A stretch of DNA of 64,000 nucleotides from Ruminococcaceae bacterium HV4-5-B5C (GCA_900184925.1 FXYJ02000002.1:1-64000); one strand, 5' to 3'; counted from the stretch's first letter, positions 27,113 to 35,813 are shown. Program-made: numbers and translations. Notes: generated by a model from the sequence alone, not told the origin.

Positions 27113-27115
27113 TGC

Positions 27116-28072
27116 TTAACGGAAGAGCGGCGAGACAGGCTTATCCTGATAAATTCTCTCAATGGCTTCCGCGAACAGAGGAGCCACCGGCAGAACCGTC
27201 ATGTTGGGGAGCATCTTGCTTTCCGCCAGGGGGATCGTGTCGAGCACGAGCACTTCCTTGATGGGGCTCGCCTTGATGCGGTCCATGGCCGGGCCGGAGA
27301 GCACGGCGTGCGTGGCGCAGGCCGTCACCTGTTTCGCGCCGTTGTCCATAATGGCCTTGGCGGCGTTGCAGAGCGTTCCGGCGGTGTCGATCATGTCGTC
27401 CACGAGGATGACCTTCTTGTCCTTTACGTTTCCGATAATGTTCATGACCTCGCAGACGTTTGCTTTCTGGCGGCGCTTATCCACGATGGCGAGCGGGCAG
27501 CCTACGCGTTCCGCAAAGTTGCGTGCCCGCGTGACGGAGCCGAGGTCGGGGGATACGACCACATATTCGTCTTCATGGTCGGCAATGCGTGATTTGATGT
27601 GGGAGGCGAGCACCGGCACGCCGAGAAGGTGGTCGACGGGGATGTTGAAGAAGCCCTGGATCTGCGCCGCATGCAGGTCCATCGTCAGCACGCGGTTCGC
27701 GCCGGCGGCCGTAATCAGGTCCGCAACGAGCTTCGCGGTGATGGGGTCGTGCGCCTTCGCCTTGCGGTCCTGCCGCGCATAGCCGAAGTACGGGATGACG
27801 GCGGTGATGCGGGCGGCGGATGCGCGCTTCATGGCGTCCGTCATGATGAGCAGTTCCATCAGGTTGTGGTTGACGGGCGCGCAGGTGGACTGCACGATGA
27901 AGCAGTCGGAGCCGCGGACGGAGTCGTAGATGGAGACCGAAATTTCTCCGTCGCTGAACGTGTTGACTTCGCTTTTGCCCATGGGAAGGCCGAGGCACTG
28001 CGCGATCTGTTCGGCAGTCTTCGGGCTCGCACTGGCGGAGAAAATTTTGATGTCTTTTCCGTGAAAACTCAT
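27116..28072 (-). CDS. prs: Ribose-phosphate pyrophosphokinase
   Basis: The 318-residue enzyme shows the PRPP synthetase pattern: FSASASPKTAEQIA near the start, RQDRKAKAHDPITAKLVA (flexible loop with RxDRK), the PRPP-binding VDDMIDTAGT (about 223-232) and a conserved C-terminus. It makes PRPP from ribose 5-phosphate and ATP for nucleotide, His, Trp and NAD synthesis. The ATG at 28072 has GGGGGA nine bases upstream and a family-like N-terminus. It lies 58 bases after the glmU-like gene, the same order as in Bacillus. Confidence 0.97.
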   Translation of the reverse strand: MSFHGKDIKIFSASASPKTAEQIAQCLGLPMGKSEVNTFSDGEISVSIYDSVRGSDCFIVQSTCAPVNHNLMELLIMTDAMKRASAARITAVIPYFGYARQDRKAKAHDPITAKLVADLITAAGANRVLTMDLHAAQIQGFFNIPVDHLLGVPVLASHIKSRIADHEDEYVVVSPDLGSVTRARNFAERVGCPLAIVDKRRQKANVCEVMNIIGNVKDKKVILVDDMIDTAGTLCNAAKAIMDNGAKQVTACATHAVLSGPAMDRIKASPIKEVLVLDTIPLAESKMLPNMTVLPVAPLFAEAIERIYQDKPVSPLFR

Positions 28073-28102
28073 TAGCTTTGTCCCCCTATGTTTTTGCAAA
28101 AC

Positions 28103-28131
28103 TGTGCGGAGCCGGTTCGGCGGCTCCGCAT
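28103..28131 (-). terminator. Hairpin between the glmU-like gene and prs
   Basis: TGCGGAGCC (28105-28113) pairs with GGCTCCGCA (28122-28130). On the minus strand the tail has only TTTT and TTTTT broken by other bases, so it may attenuate rather than end transcription into prs. Confidence 0.55.
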
Positions 28132-29162
28132 TATTCCTGTGTGCAGATTTCGGTAAACGGACCGGCATGTGTTTCCGGCTTTACGGTGCAGTTTTTCCCG
28201 CGTACGCTGTCGAGTACGCAGCCCGATCCGACGGAGCATCCGTCGAGAACGGTTCCGGGGCCGAGTGTGCAGCCGCCGTCAATGACAGTGCAGCCGTACA
28301 GCAGGGTTCCGGGAAGAACGGTGCAGTCTCTGCCGATGACGACGTCCGGCCCGATGACCACGCCGTCCGTGCACGGAATGTCCACCCCGGCGCGCATGTG
28401 GCGGGCGAGGACGGTTTCGCGCGCGATGACGTTCAGCTCGTGAAGCTGCAGGCAGTCGTTCGCGCCCTTTACGGCGTCGGGTCCTTCGGCGGCAAAGGCT
28501 CCCGCCTTTTTTCCGTGCGAGAGAAGGATCCCCACGGCGTCCGTCAGGTAGTATTCACCCTGCTTGTTGTCGGAGCGGATCTGCGGAAGAGTTTCGAGCA
28601 GATCGTCCGTGCGGAACCAGTACGCGCCGGAATTGACTTCCTGAATGGCCTTTTCGGCTTCGGAAGCGTCCTTCTGTTCCACAATTGCGCGCAGGTCGCC
28701 GCCCCCGCGGGAGCGGAGAATGCGTCCGTAGCCCGTAGGGTCTTCCAGGAAGGCGGAAATCACCGTGACGGAACTTCCGCATTCCGTATGCTGTTGATAA
28801 GCCTTCCGGATTGATTCCGGGTCAAGAAAAGGCGCGTCCCCGTTCAGCACAAGAACGTTGCCTCCCGACGCGCGGGACCGGAAAAAATCCGCCGCCGCCA
28901 TGACGGCGTGCCCGGTTCCCTTCCGCTCCTTCTGCAGAACGGTTGAGACGTCGGGGTCGTGCTCCGCAAGGTAGGCGTTTACCTGCCCGCTCTGAAAGCC
29001 GGTCACGGCACAGATGTTCGCGATGCCGGCGGCGCGGGCCGAGTCGACCACCCACTGGAGCATTGGTTTGAACAGAACCGGGGAAAGGCACTTCGGCCGG
29101 TTCCGCTTCATCCGCTTTCCCTCGCCCGCAGCGAGGATCACGGCGCAGTTTTGTTGGGGCAT
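28131..29162 (-). CDS. glmU: Short GlmU-like UDP-N-acetylglucosamine pyrophosphorylase
   Basis: The 343-residue protein has a complete uridyltransferase domain: LAAGEGKRMKRNRPKCL (about 10-26), GTGHAV near 83 and LNGDAPF near 105. The left-handed beta-helix that follows (about 250-343) stops after few turns, at the point where full GlmU (about 455 residues) continues into the acetyltransferase active site. So it should make UDP-GlcNAc from GlcNAc-1-phosphate but cannot acetylate GlcN-1-phosphate. It ends cleanly at a hairpin, with no coding remnant seen beyond. GGAGGG precedes the ATG. First gene of the glmU-prs pair. Confidence 0.88.
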   Translation of the reverse strand: MPQQNCAVILAAGEGKRMKRNRPKCLSPVLFKPMLQWVVDSARAAGIANICAVTGFQSGQVNAYLAEHDPDVSTVLQKERKGTGHAVMAAADFFRSRASGGNVLVLNGDAPFLDPESIRKAYQQHTECGSSVTVISAFLEDPTGYGRILRSRGGGDLRAIVEQKDASEAEKAIQEVNSGAYWFRTDDLLETLPQIRSDNKQGEYYLTDAVGILLSHGKKAGAFAAEGPDAVKGANDCLQLHELNVIARETVLARHMRAGVDIPCTDGVVIGPDVVIGRDCTVLPGTLLYGCTVIDGGCTLGPGTVLDGCSVGSGCVLDSVRGKNCTVKPETHAGPFTEICTQE

Positions 29163-29365
29163 TCGTTTCCCTCCACTTGGTTAAGAACCAATGTAAGATC
29201 TCCGTAAACTATTATCTCATATAAATTCATTTTTTCAAGCGGAAAGTAAAAATTACCGGTCGTTTGAAGGCACGGCGGGAAAATCCGGGGACAGGGAGGG
29301 CCGCGGCGCGGCGCGGAAGCTGAAAACTTTTACAATTTCATATAGCTTTTCCTTCGCGTTTTTGC

Positions 29366-29371
29366 TATAAT
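29366..29371 (+). promoter_or_regulatory. -10 box upstream of ppdK
   Basis: A perfect TATAAT lies 86 bases before the ppdK start in a T-rich stretch. No convincing -35 box sits 16-18 bases upstream. Confidence 0.45.
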
Positions 29372-29456
29372 ATTTTCCGAGCGTAAAATCACCCTCTTTA
29401 CACCTTCTTAATTGATATGCTCGAAGATTATTAAATTTATATCAGGAGGTATTGTT

Positions 29457-32123
29457 ATGAGCCATAAGTTCCTGTATTATTTCACCGAGGGAAGTGAAGC
29501 CTTCAACGGCGACATGACCACGATGAAGAACACTCTGGGCGGCAAAGGCGCCGGGCTTGCTGAAATGACCGCTGCCGGAATGCCTGTTCCGCAGGGCTTC
29601 ACCATTTCAACCGAAGCGTGCACCCAGTATTACGACGACGGCCGTCAGATCAACGAAGAAATCCAGAAGGGCATCTTCGAACACATGAACGGCCTCGAGA
29701 AAATCACCGGGAAGACTTTCGGCGACATCAACAACCCGCTGCTCGTTTCCGTCCGTTCCGGAGCCCGCATGTCCATGCCGGGCATGATGGACACGATCCT
29801 CAACCTCGGCCTGAACGATGAAGCCGTGGAAGGTCTTGCGAAGAAGACGGGCAACCCGCGCTTCGCCTACGACTCCTACCGCCGTTTCGTCCAGATGTTC
29901 GCGGACGTCGTCATGGGCGTTTCCAAGAGCCTCTTCGAGGAAGAGATCGACAAGATGAAGGCTGAAAAGGGCGTTAAGAACGATATCGACCTGACTGCCG
30001 AAGACCTCAAGAAACTGGTCGTCATCTTCAAGAAAATCTATGAAGACAACGAACACAAGCCGTTCCCGCAGGACCCGAAGGAACAGCTCATTGAAGCCGT
30101 GAAGGCTGTTTTCCGCAGCTGGGACAACCCCCGCGCGAACGTTTACCGCAAGATGAACGAGATCCCTTACGAGTGGGGCACCGCCGTCAACGTGCAGCAG
30201 ATGGCGTTCGGCAACAGCGGCAACAACTCCGGCACGGGCGTTGCGTTCACCCGCAACCCGGCAACCGGCGAAAAGGCACTGTTCGGTGAATACCTCATCA
30301 ACGCCCAGGGCGAAGATGTTGTGGCCGGCGTCCGTACGCCGTCCCCGATCAGCCACCTGAAGGACCAGATGCCTGCGGTTTACGACGAGTTCGTCAAGAT
30401 CGCAACCAACCTCGAAAATCACTTCAAAGATATGCAGGACATGGAGTTCACCATTGAAGACGGACACCTGTTCATGCTGCAGACCCGCAACGGCAAGCGT
30501 ACCGCCGCCGCTGCTCTGAAAGTCGCCTGCGACCTCGTGGACGAAGGAATGATCAGCGAAGAGGAAGCAGTCCTCCGCGTTGACCCGAAGCAGCTCGACG
30601 CTCTGCTGCACCCGCAGTTTGACGCCGAAGCCATCAAGAAAGCCAAGGCAATCGGCCACGGCCTCGCGGCTTCGCCGGGCGCTGCCTGCGGCAAAGTCGT
30701 CTTCTCTGCGGAAGACGCAAAAGAATGGGCCAAGAAGGGCGAAAAAGTCGTCCTCGTCCGCCTCGAGACTTCTCCGGAAGACATCGAAGGCATGGCTGTT
30801 GCACAGGGCATCCTGACCGTTCGCGGCGGCATGACCTCCCACGCTGCCGTTGTTGCGCGCGGCATGGGCACCTGCTGTGTTTCCGGCTGCGGCGAAATCG
30901 TCGTCGACTACGACAAGAAGCAGTTCACCCTCGCGGGCAAGACCATTAAAGAGGGCGACTACGTTTCCATCGACGGTTCGACCGGCTTTGTCTACGACAC
31001 TGCCATCCCGACTGTTCCGGCTACCATTTCCGGCGACTTCGGCCGCTACATGGCATGGGCGGATAAGGAGCGCAGGCTGCAGGTTTACACCAACGCCGAC
31101 ACCCCGAAGGATGCAAAACAGGGCCGCGAGTTCGGCGCCGAAGGTATCGGCCTCTGCCGTACCGAGCACATGTTCTTCGAAGGTTCCCGTATTAAGGCCA
31201 TGCGTGAAATGATCGTTTCTGAAACGGTTGAAGAGCGCGAAAAGGCTCTTGCCAAGATCATGCCTTACCAGCAGGGCGACTTCGAAGGCCTCTACACCGC
31301 GATGGAAGGCCGTCCGGTTATCATCCGCTTCCTCGACCCGCCGCTTCATGAGTTCCTCCCGACGAAAGAAGCAGACATTAAGGAAATCGCCGGAGAGCTC
31401 GGCATTACGGTCGAGCATCTGAAGGAAGTCATCGCGAGCCTGCATGAGTTCAACCCGATGATGGGTCACCGTGGTTGCCGTCTGGCTGTCACTTATCCGG
31501 AAATCGCCGCGATGCAGACGACGGCTGTCATCAACGCCGCCATGAACGTCAACAAGGCTCACCCGGATTACAAAGTTGAGCCGCGCATCATGATCCCGCT
31601 CGTCGGCGAGATCAAAGAGCTGAAATATGTGAAGGACGTTGTTACCGCGACGGCCGACAAGCTGATTAAAGACGCGGGCGTCGACATGAAGTATCAGGTC
31701 GGCACCATGATCGAAATTCCGCGCGCTGCTCTGACGGCAGGCGACATTGCCAAGGAAGCCGAGTTCTTCAGCTTCGGCACCAACGACCTGACCCAGATGA
31801 CCTTTGGCTTCAGCCGCGACGATGCCGGCAAGTTCCTCAACTCGTACTACGAGAAGAAGATCTATGAGTCCGATCCGTTCGCACACCTCGACCAGGTCGG
31901 CGTGGGCAAACTGATTAAGATGGCTGTGAACGACGGCCGCGCCACAAGGCCGAACCTCCACCTCGGCATCTGCGGCGAGCACGGCGGCGACCCGACCTCC
32001 GTTGAGTTCTGCCATTTCGCAGGCCTCGACTATGTTTCCTGCTCACCGTTCCGCGTTCCGATCGCCCGCCTTGCAGCAGCTCAGGCTGCCATCAAGGAGA
32101 AGAGGGCAAAGGCTAAGAAATAA
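29457..32123 (+). CDS. ppdK: Pyruvate, phosphate dikinase
   Basis: The 888-residue enzyme has an N-terminal nucleotide-binding domain starting GKGAGLAEMTAAGMPVPQGF, a central phosphohistidine domain with GGMTSHAAVVARG (His about 455), and a C-terminal PEP/pyruvate barrel ending LGICGEHGGDP. It interconverts pyruvate, ATP and phosphate with PEP, AMP and pyrophosphate; in Clostridia it serves glycolysis or gluconeogenesis using pyrophosphate. Length is usual. A strong AGGAGG precedes the ATG, and its codon use looks optimised, suggesting high expression. It is transcribed alone, with a terminator after it. Confidence 0.98.
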   Translation: MSHKFLYYFTEGSEAFNGDMTTMKNTLGGKGAGLAEMTAAGMPVPQGFTISTEACTQYYDDGRQINEEIQKGIFEHMNGLEKITGKTFGDINNPLLVSVRSGARMSMPGMMDTILNLGLNDEAVEGLAKKTGNPRFAYDSYRRFVQMFADVVMGVSKSLFEEEIDKMKAEKGVKNDIDLTAEDLKKLVVIFKKIYEDNEHKPFPQDPKEQLIEAVKAVFRSWDNPRANVYRKMNEIPYEWGTAVNVQQMAFGNSGNNSGTGVAFTRNPATGEKALFGEYLINAQGEDVVAGVRTPSPISHLKDQMPAVYDEFVKIATNLENHFKDMQDMEFTIEDGHLFMLQTRNGKRTAAAALKVACDLVDEGMISEEEAVLRVDPKQLDALLHPQFDAEAIKKAKAIGHGLAASPGAACGKVVFSAEDAKEWAKKGEKVVLVRLETSPEDIEGMAVAQGILTVRGGMTSHAAVVARGMGTCCVSGCGEIVVDYDKKQFTLAGKTIKEGDYVSIDGSTGFVYDTAIPTVPATISGDFGRYMAWADKERRLQVYTNADTPKDAKQGREFGAEGIGLCRTEHMFFEGSRIKAMREMIVSETVEEREKALAKIMPYQQGDFEGLYTAMEGRPVIIRFLDPPLHEFLPTKEADIKEIAGELGITVEHLKEVIASLHEFNPMMGHRGCRLAVTYPEIAAMQTTAVINAAMNVNKAHPDYKVEPRIMIPLVGEIKELKYVKDVVTATADKLIKDAGVDMKYQVGTMIEIPRAALTAGDIAKEAEFFSFGTNDLTQMTFGFSRDDAGKFLNSYYEKKIYESDPFAHLDQVGVGKLIKMAVNDGRATRPNLHLGICGEHGGDPTSVEFCHFAGLDYVSCSPFRVPIARLAAAQAAIKEKRAKAKK

Positions 32124-32145
32124 TCCGAAAAGGTTCGGAAATCAG

Positions 32146-32177
32146 AATTCCCCCGTCTCACGGCGGGGGAATTTTTG
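32146..32177 (+). terminator. Terminator of ppdK
   Basis: AATTCCCCCG (32146-32155) pairs with CGGGGGAATT (32164-32173), followed by TTT and further T-rich sequence. Confidence 0.85.
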
Positions 32178-32204
32178 AATTTTGTGCCAGAAGAAAGGGG
32201 ACCG

Positions 32205-32639
32205 GTGCTGTTGTCCAGAAAAAAAATAAGAATTCTATTCTGCGCCCTGCAGGCCATGCTGATCGGCCTGATCTTCGTTCCGGCAGGCATCAGCCGGGCG
32301 GAGGATACGGTAGTCGAGACGTGCCGCCTTTACGGGGGAGCGGGGTATGGGCCAGACAGCTATGCTTACCTTTTTCTTGCCCTTGCCATCCCGGTGGGAG
32401 CGGTGTTCTCCCTGTTCCTTCTGAAGGAGCGGCGGAACTACGGCCTGGTGGCATGTCTGGGGGCTCTGCTTACTGTCGTACATGCGGTGTTTTATTCCGC
32501 AGTGAAGCTCTGCGGAGCCGTTCCGCTGACGACCGCCATCAAAGTGCGGTTTTATTTCCTCGTGTTTCTCGGGCTGGTCAGCATGGGCGTGGGCATTTAC
32601 GCCTACCTGCTCGCGGGTAAACAGGGCCGCGAGCAGTAA
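32205..32639 (+). CDS. Small four-helix membrane protein, unknown function
   Basis: The 144-residue protein has four hydrophobic segments (about 7-29, 51-71, 79-101 and 111-133) and no recognised domain. A pair of cysteines (TCRLYG near 42 and KLCG near 105) sits in likely external loops. The start is uncertain: GTG at 32205 is four bases from AAAGGGG, while a TTG two codons later is ten bases from it. It faces the convergent TlpA gene, with only one base between them, and both are near redox genes. Confidence 0.6.
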   Translation: MLLSRKKIRILFCALQAMLIGLIFVPAGISRAEDTVVETCRLYGGAGYGPDSYAYLFLALAIPVGAVFSLFLLKERRNYGLVACLGALLTVVHAVFYSAVKLCGAVPLTTAIKVRFYFLVFLGLVSMGVGIYAYLLAGKQGREQ

Positions 32640-32640
32640 G

Positions 32641-33348
32641 CTACCGGATGCCTGCGATGCCCTGCAGAAGCTGGCTTTTTGACGTCAGGCCGTTGCTTCC
32701 GCCCGCAAGGCGGCCCTGCCGGTCAATGTAGAACGTGGCGGGGATGCCGGTAAGACCGTATTTGCGTACGGCGTCCTGGTCAATGTCGTAATACGCCGGG
32801 AGGTTATACCCCTGCTGCCTTAAATAGGCCGCGCCCGTATCCTTCGTTTCCGATTTGCCGTCTGTCCAGTCGATGAACATAAATTTCACGCTGCCCTTCT
32901 CCTGCTGGTACACCTGGTAGAAATCGGGCATTTCCTCTTTGCAGTATCCGCACCAGCTCGCCCAGAAATTAATCACAACGGGCGTGCCGCGAAAGTCGGA
33001 GAGCTTCACGGCTTTGCCGGAGGCGTCGTAGACCGTAAAGTTTGGCGCAAGAGTCTGCGGGTCCACCGATTCCGCCGCAGAAGAAGCAGGGGCTCCGGCC
33101 GAGCTGTGCGGCGCGGAAGACAAAGCCTTTCCCGGGTCGGAAGGTGTGGCGGAACCGATTCGCTGCGCGGCGGAAGGTGGAGTCATTCCTATGGAGGAAG
33201 TCCCCGCAAAGAAAGCGGCGGAAGAAGCCGGGGGAAGAGAAGACGCGGCGTTTTTGTTCCGGGTCAGCCCCGCGTAAAGTACATAGGAAAGAACGAGAAC
33301 GGCGGCAAGAGATGCGCCGAGAATGATGGTTCCGGTTTTTTTATTCAT
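32641..33348 (-). CDS. TlpA/ResA-type membrane-anchored thioredoxin
   Basis: The 235-residue protein has an N-terminal membrane anchor (about 7-26), a Ser/Ala/Pro-rich linker (about 35-95) and a thioredoxin fold with NFWASWCGYCKEE (CxxC about 137-140) and the cis-Pro in GIPATFYID. It acts outside the membrane as a disulfide reductase, for example in cytochrome or secreted-protein maturation. It shares a probable operon with CcdA, which would bring in electrons. AAGGAG precedes the ATG. Confidence 0.92.
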   Translation of the reverse strand: MNKKTGTIILGASLAAVLVLSYVLYAGLTRNKNAASSLPPASSAAFFAGTSSIGMTPPSAAQRIGSATPSDPGKALSSAPHSSAGAPASSAAESVDPQTLAPNFTVYDASGKAVKLSDFRGTPVVINFWASWCGYCKEEMPDFYQVYQQEKGSVKFMFIDWTDGKSETKDTGAAYLRQQGYNLPAYYDIDQDAVRKYGLTGIPATFYIDRQGRLAGGSNGLTSKSQLLQGIAGIR

Positions 33349-33372
33349 GTGAGAGCTCCTTTCGAAAGGGCG

Positions 33373-34035
33373 TCAGGCGAAATTCAGCCAGCGGCCCAGA
33401 AGACCGGTCGCCATCAGGATGCCCACGGCGACGAGAAACAATCCGCTGACGAAGTTGATCACCCGGTAATGGCGTTTAATAAAGTCGAACGACTGCCGGA
33501 GCTTTGCAAGAAACAGCGCGCAGAGCAGGAACGGAACCGCCAGCCCCGCCGAAAAGCAGAGCAGCAGCGCCACGCCTTCCGCACGGCTTCCCTGAGAGGC
33601 GGCAAGCATCAGCGCCGAGCCGAGAAACGCACCGACGCACGGAGTCCAGCCTGCCGCGAAAACGAGGCCGAACAGAAAGGTCTGAAAGAACCCTGCACGT
33701 TCCGGCTTCCACGAAAACAGCCTGCCGCCCGAAAGCGCAGGCAGGCGGAAGACCCCGAGATATCCGAGGCCGAACAGCACGATCACGATGCCGCCCACAA
33801 GGTTTACCTGCGCCGTATGAGTCCGCAGGGCGGAGCCGAGCGTTCCGGCGAACGCGCCGAGCAGAGTAAAAAGCAGGGTGAAGCCCAGCACGAAGCCGAG
33901 CGCGCTGCGCAGAGGGCGCTTTTCTTCTTCACGGCCCCGCCCGGCGAAAAAGGCGATGTAGACGGGGATCATTGGGAGCAGACATGGCGAAAGGAAGGCC
34001 GCCGTTCCTTCCAGAAACGTAATCAGGTAGTTCAT
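33373..34035 (-). CDS. ccdA: CcdA-type cytochrome c biogenesis/thiol electron transporter
   Basis: The 220-residue protein has six membrane helices with the two conserved motifs SPCLLPMIP (about 16-24) and GWTPCVGAFLGS (about 127-138), each carrying one redox Cys. It passes electrons across the membrane from a cytoplasmic thioredoxin to an extracytoplasmic partner, here most likely the adjacent TlpA-like protein. It is first in the operon, and its start faces a divergent thioredoxin-reductase-like gene. Confidence 0.93.
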   Translation of the reverse strand: MNYLITFLEGTAAFLSPCLLPMIPVYIAFFAGRGREEEKRPLRSALGFVLGFTLLFTLLGAFAGTLGSALRTHTAQVNLVGGIVIVLFGLGYLGVFRLPALSGGRLFSWKPERAGFFQTFLFGLVFAAGWTPCVGAFLGSALMLAASQGSRAEGVALLLCFSAGLAVPFLLCALFLAKLRQSFDFIKRHYRVINFVSGLFLVAVGILMATGLLGRWLNFA

Positions 34036-34105
34036 CGTTTCCTCCGGTTTCAGAGATTTACGGTTTTATTTTTCCGTTATCATAGAGGAACGATACGTTT
34101 TTTTC

Positions 34106-34120
34106 GGTGATAAAATCACC
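34106..34120. promoter_or_regulatory. Candidate operator between ccdA and the reductase gene
   Basis: GGTGAT-AAA-ATCACC is a perfect dyad in the divergent intergenic region, placed so that one regulator could control both redox transcripts. Confidence 0.4.
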
Positions 34121-34217
34121 ATGTGAGAAAACAGCGCGACTTTGTTACGGACAATTCGGAAGAAAACGGATAGAATAAAATAAAAGCAAATCGAGCAGAT
34201 CGGGAAAGGATCGTTTT

Positions 34218-35081
34218 ATGGCAGACGTAATTATTCTGGGGCTGGGCCCCGCGGGAATTTCGGCGGCGCTTTACACCGCGCGTGCTGCTCTGGACACACT
34301 GGTTTTCGGCAGAGAAGGCGGTTCGCTTGCAAAGACGGACCACATCGAAAATTATTACGGGTTTGCGGAACCGGTTTCCGGGCGCGAGCTGCTGCACAAC
34401 GGTGCCGCGCAGGCGCGCCGTGTCGGCGCGAAGCTTGTTGAGGACGAGGCCGTCGGCATTGCGTACGACGGGGAGTTTGCCGTCAGTACCGCGTCGGAGA
34501 CATACCGCGCGCCGTATCTTGTACTGGCGACGGGTTCCCAGCGCAGGGCGCCGAACCTGCCGGGCCTTGCGGAGTTCGAAGGGCGCGGCGTGAGTTACTG
34601 CGCCGTGTGCGACGGATTCTTTTACCGCAAAAAGAACGTGGCGGTGCTGGGCGCAGGCGATTACGCTCTTCACGAGGCGAAGGAACTTCTTCCGCTCGCC
34701 GCGAAAGTCACCATCCTGACGGATGGGAAAGAACCGGAGGCGGATTTCCCGCCCGAGATGGCGGTGGAAACGCGCAAACTTGCCGCGCTGACCGGCGACG
34801 GGTCGCTGCACGGCGTCCGCTTCACGGACGGAACGGAGCTTGCTTCGGACGGGCTGTTCGTTGCGCTCGGCGTGGCGGGCAGCGTCGATTTTGCGCGAAA
34901 ACTCGGTGTGGAGACAAACGGTTCTTCTGTTTCGGTGGATGAAAACCGTCAGACAAATGTCCCCGGGCTCTATGCGGCGGGAGACTGCACCGGCGGGCTG
35001 CTTCAGATCTCGAAGGCCGTCTGCGACGGCGCAATCGCAGGGACTTCTATTGTGAAAGCCTTCCGGCAGAAAGCAAAGTAG
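34218..35081 (+). CDS. Thioredoxin-reductase-like FAD protein without the usual NADPH motif
   Basis: The 287-residue flavoprotein has an N-terminal FAD-binding GLGPAGISAALYTA (about 7-20), the redox pair CAVC (about 132-135) and the second FAD segment GLYAAGDCTGG (about 252-262). The middle nucleotide domain has GAGDYALHEAKEL, but the HRRxxxR block that binds the NADPH phosphate in TrxB is absent; the strand ends TILTDGKEPEA. Known clostridial ferredoxin-dependent reductases (FFTR) share that loss. It is divergent from ccdA-tlpA and likely reduces thioredoxin feeding CcdA. The family is secure; the electron donor is inferred. Confidence 0.85.
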   Translation: MADVIILGLGPAGISAALYTARAALDTLVFGREGGSLAKTDHIENYYGFAEPVSGRELLHNGAAQARRVGAKLVEDEAVGIAYDGEFAVSTASETYRAPYLVLATGSQRRAPNLPGLAEFEGRGVSYCAVCDGFFYRKKNVAVLGAGDYALHEAKELLPLAAKVTILTDGKEPEADFPPEMAVETRKLAALTGDGSLHGVRFTDGTELASDGLFVALGVAGSVDFARKLGVETNGSSVSVDENRQTNVPGLYAAGDCTGGLLQISKAVCDGAIAGTSIVKAFRQKAK

Positions 35082-35109
35082 GATTGTATGAGAACCTCAG
35101 CGTGATTTG

Positions 35110-35692
35110 ATTGCAACCTGATTACCTCAGAGGACTCAGTCAAAAACTTTGGTCGTAACAATGAAGATCATAGAGCCAATGAATCGGTGTCAGGCAGATG
35201 ACGGGTGCCAGGGGTGCAGGGGGCGCGAATAGATACCTGTCTCGACAGGAAATGTCAGCGCCCCCTGCGCGTGCTTTGCATACTTTCGCACAAGAGCGAA
35301 AGTATGGGCCCGCGCGGCCGGAGCGCAAACTAAAAATAAGTAGATTCTTGGTTTGTGGCACAAAGCCAAAGCGGAGCGTAAAAAGTTGGGCGTTTTTGCG
35401 GGAGTTACAGCTTGCAGCTTTCGGACACGAAAGCTGCGCAAAGCGTGTAGGGGGAGCGAACAGACTGCTGTCGGGAACGTTCCCATTTCGCTCCCCCTAC
35501 GATCCCCGGGACCCGTCAGCACCCTCACAGCGATCGACCGGCGTTCGGGTTTTCATGGACGTTTAGAATCGCATATCTGTTGCCTAAGAGGCACGCAGGC
35601 AATGATTTCGTTCGTACAAGTTCGTACAAGGAAAAAAGTCTGCTTCTCACGGATGCGAAATGGCCTGATGGGGATTCTTGGGGGAGCGTAAG
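35110..35692 (+). repeat. Structured dispersed repeat, copy B (fullest copy)
   Basis: Modules in order: a CCTCAGAGG block (35130s) with GGTCGTAACAA; a long-range stem (35217-35226 with 35258-35267) enclosing CCTGT-CTCG-ACAGG; hairpin CATACTTTCGC (35279-35289) with 35296-35306, loop ACAAGA; hairpin 35414-35423 with 35428-35437; perfect 14-bp stem 35447-35460 with 35487-35500; GATCGACCGGC block at 35532; GCCTAAGAGGC; and a CCTGATGGGGATTCTTGGGG tail. No supported gene lies within; short ORFs across it are repeat artefacts. Confidence 0.92.
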
Positions 35693-35744
35693 ACAGAAGA
35701 GAAATATAGTTTGGTACGGTACTTCAAAATAAAACTTTTAGCTC

Positions 35745-35772
35745 TTGACATTTGCCATAAGTGTGATATATT
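35745..35772 (+). promoter_or_regulatory. Sigma-A promoter of the membrane protein/XRE operon
   Basis: TTGACA and TATATT are separated by 16 bases. The -10 box lies inside a 20-base palindrome. Confidence 0.8.
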
Positions 35773-35800
35773 TATCACACAAGTTAGAAATAGATCACAC
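35761..35800. promoter_or_regulatory. Operator palindrome over the -10 box, plus an extra half-site
   Basis: GTGTGATATATTTATCACAC (35761-35780) is a perfect inverted repeat with eight-base arms overlapping the -10 box. Another ATCACAC half-site follows at 35793-35799. The XRE protein encoded second in the operon is the likely binder. Confidence 0.7.
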
Positions 35801-35813
35801 CACGGAGGATATT

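Noticed and set aside
26545..27261. Short ORFs across the repeats, with similar peptides at several copies
   Set aside because: The similarity is explained by the shared repeat DNA; frames differ between copies and are interrupted, so these are likely false gene calls.
29607..32015. 802-codon minus-strand ORF opposite ppdK
   Set aside because: Long open frames opposite GC-rich, codon-biased genes are expected; no homologous domain, and ppdK is certain. The same applies to the long antisense frames over secA, the GT2/UPF0104 genes and the sucrose phosphorylase/esterase region.
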